DNA from: Balanoglossus misakiensis
Taxonomy: Eukaryota; Hemichordata
NCBI GenBank assembly: GCA_040954595.2
Contig: CM082591.2
Coordinates: 2,666,001-2,730,000, forward strand
Length of the DNA: 64,000 bases
Reading direction: 5' to 3'
Shown one piece after another: positions 56,275 to 64,000 of the stretch; positions within the stretch are counted from its first letter, which is position 1, and each line of letters starts with the position of its first letter. Below the pieces are notes generated by a model. It ran no database searches and was not told the DNA's origin. It saw only the letters and a list, made by a program, of their open reading frames with translations. The position numbers and the translations under genes were made by a program.

Positions 56275-56679
56275 TTATTTATTTTAATGTCTACTTATTT
56301 TTTGCTTATTTATCTATTCTTTAATTACAAATAATCTTTGGGGAGCACTGAGAAATGCACTCCCTAAACTACACATTGTAGTACAACAAAGATATGAAAT
56401 AAATATTAATGTGGGATAAGTTAAAATCAAATATTAGAAATCACAGATTTTCTATTCAGTGTGCTTATTTCCACCTCAACCTCGATCTATTACTGTAGTA
56501 TAATTTAATGAGTTGATAAGTGGGTTAAAGACTGGATCCTGCAAAACTAAATTTAAAGAAACTACGTGGCTGGTTTCTGGGTAGATGACCAAAACACACT
56601 GGTTGCAAAAATAAGTGAACAAAAAATATTGCAATTTGTGTGACCTGCAAACTTTGTGAATCAGCAGTACCCAGGGGAT

Positions 56680-56752
56680 GTGTGTATGTATGTATGTATG
56701 TATGTATGTATGTATGTATGTATGTATGTATGTATGTATGTATGTATGTATG

Positions 56753-56781
<29 letters not shown>
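56680..56781. repeat. (GTAT)n microsatellite
   Basis: About 25 GTAT units between H4 and H2B. The open frames on both strands here only translate the repeat. Confidence 0.97.
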
Positions 56782-56783
<2 letters not shown>

Positions 56784-56982
56784 TGTACACGTGTGTACCT
56801 ATTGCAATCAGGTGTTTCTTTCATTTGTCAAAAAAAATTGAATGTCTGTACGTGTGTGAGTGCATGCCTGTCTGTATCATGTAATGTATCACAGTATGTG
56901 TGTGTATATGTATTATATTATTCATTTCTATGTTTTTAACAGCATTGAGTTGAACGGTAGTTCTCTTTTTGGAGGATGTGTT

Positions 56983-56998
56983 GGTCCTGAAAAGGACC
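56983..56998 (-). terminator. H2B mRNA 3' stem-loop with compensated pair
   Basis: GGTCCT-TTTC-AGGACC. The third pair is T:A where the other three genes have C:G, so the stem is kept by a double change. It is followed by AACACATCCTCCAAAAAGAG. Confidence 0.95.
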
Positions 56999-57030
56999 GT
57001 TTGGTTCATGTATGCTTTTGGGCATACAAT

Positions 57031-57399
57031 TTATTTGGAGCTGGTGTACTTGGTGACGGCCTTGGTACCCTCACTGACGGCGTGCTTGGCCAGCTCACCG
57101 GGCAGCAAGAGACGGACAGCAGTCTGGATCTCTCTGCTGGTGATGGTTGAACGCTTGTTGTAGTGGGCCAAGCGGGAAGCTTCAGCGGCGATACGCTCGA
57201 AGATGTCGTTGACAAAGCTGTTCATGATGGACATGGCTTTGGAGGAGACACCAGTATCAGGGTGGACCTGTTTCAACACCTTGTAGATGTAGATACCATA
57301 GCTTTCCTTCCTTCGCCTCTTCCTCTTCTTGTCACCAGTTCGTGTGGCTTTCGCCTTTCCTGCCTTCTTGGCTGCTTTACCACTTGCTTTTGGGGGCAT
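57031..57399 (-). CDS. H2B: Histone H2B
   Basis: 122 codons, intronless: a basic tail [20 protein letters not shown], then [20 protein letters not shown], ending [16 protein letters not shown] with the ubiquitin-acceptor Lys context. It pairs with H2A, and the two genes diverge from a 341-bp shared spacer (57400-57740). TATAAATA is at 57459-57466. Confidence 0.99.
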   Translation of the reverse strand: MPPKASGKAAKKAGKAKATRTGDKKRKRRRKESYGIYIYKVLKQVHPDTGVSSKAMSIMNSFVNDIFERIAAEASRLAHYNKRSTITSREIQTAVRLLLPGELAKHAVSEGTKAVTKYTSSK

Positions 57400-57458
57400 G
57401 TTTCACTCGTTTGCAATAGACAACGCTGGACTGAATGACGCTACTTCGCATGACGCAC

Positions 57459-57466
57459 TATTTATA
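57459..57466 (-). promoter_or_regulatory. H2B TATA box
   Basis: TATAAATA on minus, 60 nt upstream of the H2B ATG. Forward-oriented (for H2B) CCAAT boxes lie at 57601-57605 and 57629-57633 in the spacer shared with H2A. Confidence 0.85.
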
Positions 57467-57669
57467 TTCCACGATATGTAAATGAAGGATCGAGCGACTG
57501 TGTTTGAACAGTCACGACCGTAAAAGCAAACACCACTATTCAAATTTTACAAGCGGAAATGGCGTCGCCCCTTGTTCGTTCATTTGTACATTGCAGACTC
57601 ATTGGTCAGTTTCAAACCAAATGTTCCCATTGGTAGAAAAATCAGCTAGCCAGGATCTCCCATTGGGGG

Positions 57670-57676
57670 TATAAAA
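57670..57676 (+). promoter_or_regulatory. H2A TATA box
   Basis: GGTATAAAAGG, 71 nt before the H2A ATG, preceded by reverse CCAAT boxes (ATTGG) at 57601, 57629 and 57663. Confidence 0.9.
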
Positions 57677-57731
57677 GGAGAGAAACTGCGTCATTCTTGG
57701 TAATCACATAAATTATTTCAGAAATACCTAA

Positions 57732-58118
<387 letters not shown>

Positions 58119-58149
58119 TTTGTGTGCACAATGCATACACATGCCAACC

Positions 58150-58165
58150 GGCCCTTTTCAGGGCC
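58150..58165 (+). terminator. H2A mRNA 3' stem-loop
   Basis: GGCCCT-TTTC-AGGGCC, 31 nt after the stop codon, followed by ACCACATCCTCCAAAAAGAG as the downstream element. Confidence 0.97.
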
Positions 58166-58199
58166 ACCACATCCTCCAAAAAGAGAACTACCGAATATG

Positions 58200-61100
58200 T
58201 GTGCGTCATTAGTGTGTGTTTTGTATATGCTTGGTAAAATTTGATGTTTATAATATAAGGCGAAGTTAAATATTTAAAGTATGACAGTTTGCATGCTGTA
58301 TTATATAGTCTAGTCGTCACGTGATGTCTGTGGTCAAGAGCGCCACCACCGTCAACTTTGCCTTTTTGTTTTACTTTGTTCATGCGAACATACGTGCGCC
58401 TCCAACGACAGAAACGCGTTGGCAGGGAGATGTGGCAGCCGTAGCAACACACAGCCTTGCCACGCGTACACACAGCTGAAAGTTGATATTAGCAGTACCA
58501 AAATACTAGATTAACCATAGACCTCGCTCCAGGGTCTATCATATAATAAAGCAACTACTACCGCCTTTTATAGAAACGTGTTTTTCATGCACTCACAAAT
58601 CGTAGGTCATTATAATAATACCTTGAGTTGCCCAGCACGAGTTCACGCATTCATTGATAACAGTTCAGTCAACTCATAGCATCTGTCACAAATTGATGCG
58701 CGTTAATGGAAATTAAGATAAACGGTCTATGATTCAAAGTCAAACTTGTTCGCGACTGTATACAGCAAGCACACATGCCCAGGAAATGGCGCTATATCTC
58801 ATTTGTATGACAGAACAGACCAGCCACAACTTCGACGCTCGAGCCACGTGAACCCTGACCTTCCCGCAATAAAATTGCGCGGGCTCTCTGCGTCATTTCC
58901 GCTTCACTTTACGTCGTTCACAGATCTCTGACAGAAGTGGCAACAACCTGTTTTCAAGGTCGCGGAGATATGTCAACAATGGAGAATGTGGGTCATGATG
59001 TTTTATAAATACTGAAGCAGTTGACGATATTTTGTGTATTTTCTGACGTACATAAATATGTAAACTCAAACTGTGTGTTATCGGTGGCAGCATTGACACA
59101 AGGATGAACTTCCTCACAAAAAAAACACGCGTAACCGAAGTTTCCGGAGAGAAATTGCCGGTGCTTCCGGTATGCTCATCAAATTGACTCGAAACGTGAC
59201 AAATCAATGACGATAGCTGAAATTAATGAGTACCATCTTCCAAAGTAATAGCTGTTTTGGCGTTTGTCGTCGATCAAATCTTGCACCGGAGGGTTAGTAA
59301 TCCCTCCTACGCACGCGCTGGATAGCATACGTCTATAAAAAATCTACCCACAACAACACAGAAAACGACATTTCCCCCAAAAATGTACACAGATAGTGAG
59401 GGTTTGGTTTAATCACTCGAGTATGAGGGTGTTCACCTTTGACTTCTGGTCTTCTTAGTATTCTCGCCCCATAAAATAGAAATGTCACGATGAATGACGA
59501 GGTAGTTCTTTTGTTGTTATATTTGATTCAATACTACAATATCCTATTTACAAACATTGGAAAACGAGGTTGTTAGCAAGAAGAACTTATTACGAAAAAG
59601 TCAATGCACAGGAAATGACAAGGGATCTATTCATGCTGTCCCAACATGACGAAACCATAGCTTGGCTGTAACTACAGTAGCCAGACCTCCACAATTGTCA
59701 ATAGATGTGTCGTGCAGTGAATGCGAAATTCTCCGATTATGTGGTGGTACCTCTGTCAGAGAGTGTTCGGTTAATGACCCTGGGAGTAAGGACCAGGTGT
59801 GTCACAGTGGTTCCGGTTCTGTATAGAGAAAACTAAATACACGATACACTGTACTAGATCAAACAGTAAAATTACAAGAACTGTATTGCATCATTTCTTG
59901 TTAGTGTAAGATATAGATTCCCAACCATTAACCATTTGATACAAAATTTAATTTAACAGGCTTGTAGTCTGTGATATATCTAGTCAACATTTCCATGAAC
60001 AACAGAAAGTGGTGAATTCGTGCGTGTGTCCATCATCATGTCATTTGAGAAACATCTTTTTCTCATCCGAATGATCTGCAGTAATCTTTTACAACCAGAT
60101 AACCAAGGTTATGACATGCGAGCAGTGCTTATTGGATATGATACAGGCCCTTGACTCGAAACATAACCATATGAACTTGCTCCATTTAACAAGTTCAGAG
60201 TGTATCAATTCGCGGGTGAAGGTTCCAAAATAGTAGGAGGGGTGCAGTAAAGTTGCAATAAGATTTGCGAAAAAAATGAAAGAAGGATATTGCAGTGGAG
60301 AAATCATTTTCTTTCGACTTGTCAGTAAAATCCACCTTGGAATTGAAACAACCCGCGCACAGTAGTGTTATGGTGGTATCATAGCTGTATATCTCTCTGT
60401 GTGTGTACAAATCAAACAAACTAGAAATCATGACATTACTGTTTATCGTTTCTTATCGCAGTACACGTCAGTACAACGATACTCCATTTTTAAATTGTAA
60501 AGAAAAGAAGTACATAGGGGTGAGGTTCTGTTGACACGGGGAATTGTACATATTTGAAGAGTCGTCAAAAATTGGGTGAAAATATGCAGTTTGCGGGCGG
60601 TGTGCGAACGAGCAATGGCGGCATGATTCTTATTATAGGTCACGGGGTGAAAGGTTATTTATACCTGGCCGCACGTGCAGAAGTGAATTAAGGTGGAAAT
60701 AGCTCTTTGGGTACACCGTAGGCAGAACTAGAAAAGATTGAGTATTTACACTTTATCAATTTTAGGTTATCAATGTGAATCCTCATTTCGTCAACCTTGT
60801 CAAAGAATAGCTGTGTTGACCATTACCAGGAATATGCCATATACAGCAAGCGTTGACTAAATATCCCGGGGAATAGCTCACGGCTATTCCCTGCAGGACC
60901 ACTATAATTGATAATTAAACAACAGTGTTACGACATTGCAAAATTCCGACCGCTGTTTCAGCTGCCACTCCAATTCATGTGCTTCATACCAAAAGTAATT
61001 TAATTTTCATCTGACTCTCTCTGTTGTCTCTCCCCGTCTCTCTGCCCATGTCTGTCTTTCATAATTTACAAGCAACTATGAAAATTGGGAACGTTGATAA

Positions 61101-64000
61101 CTGTGTGATTCATTTACGTTTCATCCTTCCGGAAACCCAATTTTCGATACCAACATTTGGGGCTAACTGATAAGTTAACTGTAGGCTATATTCCACCCAC
61201 AACTTCACTTTTATGACCCCTCGTTTTGATAGAGACTCGGTGACTCCGTCGTCGTGAACCGCAAACCTCTTGACGGCCACTCATTACATGCGTTGCGGAG
61301 CATCGTGGAGCGGAAATTATATTTCGGGAGAATGTGTGACTCACACATACGTGTGTAAAAAGTTGTTCTCTTTAATTCCAGTCTTCAACTTCATCCCTGT
61401 TTTGTACGTACTTCATGTTCGTGTTGGTATCGCCTGAGAAGCTATGAAAAGTGAATCTCAATAAAATCGTGAGAGAGGGGGTGGGGTGCATTGTCACATC
61501 TTCAGAAAAGAGAGCGAAGGCTACTAGGAATGTGGCTACGAAAAAAGACCCTGATTTTGTAGGCGTATATCTTTCATGGTGGTATTTCAGAGTTTCTTTA
61601 CCTCCGATAACATATCTACGTATCGCGGAGAGACAAATGATCAACAACGTAGGTGTGACGTCCGTCCGCAATGATGAGTAGAAACACCCAAAAGATTGAA
61701 GCATAAACTGAAGTGTTTGGCCAATCCGAGTAAATATTTAGATAAACTCTGGCGGGTCATGTCGCTCGCATTGTGAGGATTTCAGAATCGTGACGATCAA
61801 CCGATTCTCCATATTGCTCTGCTACTCCGGGAATCTTCCAGCCCTGCCTTATCTCATATATCTTGACATTTCCATTCGTTTGTGTTAAGTTTCTATTTTC
61901 AAAGACCACGTTTTTCGCGCGAAGAAGATGCTCCTGGTATATTTCACACATTCTTTGGACACCAGAAGTATACAACCCCGTGCACCGTTTACAATCGACT
62001 CGAAAAATAATCCCTCAAGTGAAAATCGAAGAGAACAGGTCTTTTAGAACAAATAATCAGGCGATCAGTGCTGTCTGCTCGGTCGGGGCGGGCGGTCGAT
62101 GTTATATCAAGGCAGATCAACTCCATCTGAAAGATCGTGGGAAATTGTACAATCGGGGTGGAATTGTTGTTGGCTCTTGAATGACATTTCCAAATGAAGA
62201 CACGCAGAAGTTTATTTTCTTTAGACGCGGGAAAAGTCATCTGACAGCGTTGTCAAAATACAAACACTTTGTAAACTGGGAACAAATTATCGCTTCTCAG
62301 TTCAATGGACGACGTTCGCATCGAATGTGTTTTCCTCGACGAATTATAGACAATTACAGACAATTCGTTACTTCACTTCCGTCACGGCGCCGTCATGCGT
62401 GGCGTCGGTTTCGTTAAATGTAACAAAAATGGTGGTCAGAATAGTGCTACAGCCATGGCGACAGAAAAGTGCAATAACCCCACTGTTCACACTCACAGCA
62501 GACTTTATTGTAAAACCACACTTTTAGTAGGCCTGTCACGTACTAAAACATAATGGCGTCTGTCGACCACATTTACTGTCGACATAATAAAACAATACCT
62601 TCATTGTGTGATTTCATTTTCTCAAAATAATATTTGTAAAATATGTTTATATGCAGGACGAAGACCCAATAAACAAGATTTGTTTGGCGAAGATGGACAA
62701 TTGAAAAGCTGGTTGAAATGGATAACAGTGCGTTTGGCTGTCGATTTCGGGGTATGTAGGTTACTCTGTCGCTATCGGAAGTTGGTACGCGTCCAAACTG
62801 CCACGCGCCCTTGACAACATTCCAAGAAACGGGCGCACGTTCTTGACTTGTTTCCAGATCCTCGATGCGCGTGGTATCGCGCAGTTGATACCAATTGTGT
62901 TAAACATTTACGGTGCAGAAACTCCTCTCTGAACCGTAAAACTATTCTCAATATTGACAAATTAAAGGAAAAGGCAAACAGAAACACGTCAACATTTTAC
63001 GATTCAAAGGAACGCGTGTCTCAATGTATGGGCCAGAGTGCGTCAGAACCGCGCCGCGTCAACTTTTGTGCGTCAATCTTACAAGGACCTCGGTCACTTT
63101 TCGAAGAATACGCGATGGCCAAATACTGGAGGCTACTAGCACGCGTTTTGCTTACAGCGTATTCTTTTGTGTCAATGCCCACTTTGTTATTTTTCTCTCT
63201 ATCCTTGGTCGATCATCCATACCACGATGAAGCTGTAAACTTTGGCAAAATTTATGGGAAATTGCCAGTAGCTGACCTTATCGCGACCTGTCCTTGTGCA
63301 AACGCACACGCAGCCCAGCGGGAGGTAACGGTGGATAGAACAGCCGGGGCAACTCATTAAGATTTGCTTACAGGGGTGGGGGAGGGGTACTCGAAAACTC
63401 TGGCGAGCTTTGGTAGCTAAGAAACCAGACCACTGTGCGTCTGGTGGACAGTTATGAATTTTCATTACGCAAACATTGATATCGTTGGCAACTTTTGAAA
63501 TGCAGATATCCATCGCGCGTGTTTGAGCGCGAGCGCGCAGTCCAGCACCCCGCGACCGGATAGACGTTCCCCGAAGTTGACCCTCCCGTGAAATTTTGGC
63601 AGACGCATGCGCCGTGAGAGTTTCTCGTGAATGAATCTTACTTAGTCACAACAAATAAAGAGATCGTATAGTGAATAAGCCGGCAGAAAAGTTGCCACAA
63701 CCCAGCTGACCACCGTCGGTGACCGGACAAGAAATAACTTACCGTGTGTACATATACCTTTCGCCTCTCGGACTCGTAGCGTTGGACGCCCAAAGGTCAA
63801 ATCAGTCGACGTACCGTGATCAACAGAGATTAGCTGAATCACCGAGTTTGGGTAAGTTTTATTTAAAACCATACTGTGTATTTCCCCCACCTGAGAGTTT
63901 TAATGAGTGCACACAGGTTCGTTGAGTGAATGCATGTCAGGGGTTGATCTGGCGAGTTTGCCTTGACCCAGCGGCTAGTTGTATGATCGTTGTGTTTGAG
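58200..64000. other. No recognised gene after the histone cluster
   Basis: I find no further histone gene and no family I can name with confidence. Weak candidates are a minus-strand hydrophobic frame at 61372-61755, a 170-codon plus-strand frame at 62848-63360, and a possible plus-strand first exon ending at GTTTGG|GTAAGT near 63851. A short hairpin GGGAATAGC-TCACG-GCTATTCCC lies at 60873-60894. Confidence 0.4.

Noticed and set aside
56476-56884. Several frames with YIHTYIHT or MYVCMYVC repeats
   Set aside because: Direct translation of the GTAT microsatellite.

Overview
The window is nuclear DNA from an invertebrate animal. The genes are split by AT-rich introns with GT/AG junctions. The replication-dependent histone mRNAs end in metazoan stem-loops, and the intergenic DNA carries short inverted-repeat transposons and microsatellites. 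The histone proteins (H2A with [14 protein letters not shown] and [17 protein letters not shown]2B with [14 protein letters not shown]) look like those of a non-vertebrate deuterostome, such as a hemichordate, amphioxus or echinoderm. That placement is an inference from memory of the families.

Layout: (1) 1-9.9 kb has no gene I can recognise. It holds several transposon relics, a 16-bp minisatellite, one piggyBac-type MITE and probably the 3' UTR of HIPK. (2) 27,744 down to 9,962 (minus strand) is a complete coding region for a homeodomain-interacting protein kinase (HIPK). I placed 13 coding exons; their lengths add to 4,236 nt, an exact multiple of three, giving 1,411 residues. (3) 27.8-42 kb has no coding exon. 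The HIPK start codon lies 2 nt after a splice acceptor, so its non-coding first exon or exons and promoter should lie here. (4) 52,858 down to 42,494 (minus) is a complete SETDB1-type histone H3 lysine-9 methyltransferase. I placed 27 coding exons totalling 4,401 nt, giving 1,466 residues, with an untranslated first exon near 53.65-53.70 kb. (5) 54.3-58.2 kb is a core histone cluster: H3, H4 and H2B on minus and H2A on plus, with H2A and H2B divergent. Each gene is intronless with a TATA box, CCAAT boxes, a 3' stem-loop and a shared purine-rich downstream element. I see no H1. (6) 58.2-64 kb has no recognised gene, only weak candidate exons.

Functionally, the window joins the core histones to the enzyme that methylates H3K9 and to a chromatin- and transcription-associated kinase. 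SETDB1 and HIPK both carry SUMO-interaction-like motifs, and five of the six genes lie on the same strand. The most unusual structures are: a tandem duplication that copied the splice acceptor of a HIPK kinase exon; an array of 91-bp hairpin units filling another HIPK intron; a family of about 90-bp TTAA-flanked MITEs; an internal YTY(S/H)YG repeat in the N-terminal part of SETDB1; and a compensated base-pair change in the H2B stem-loop.
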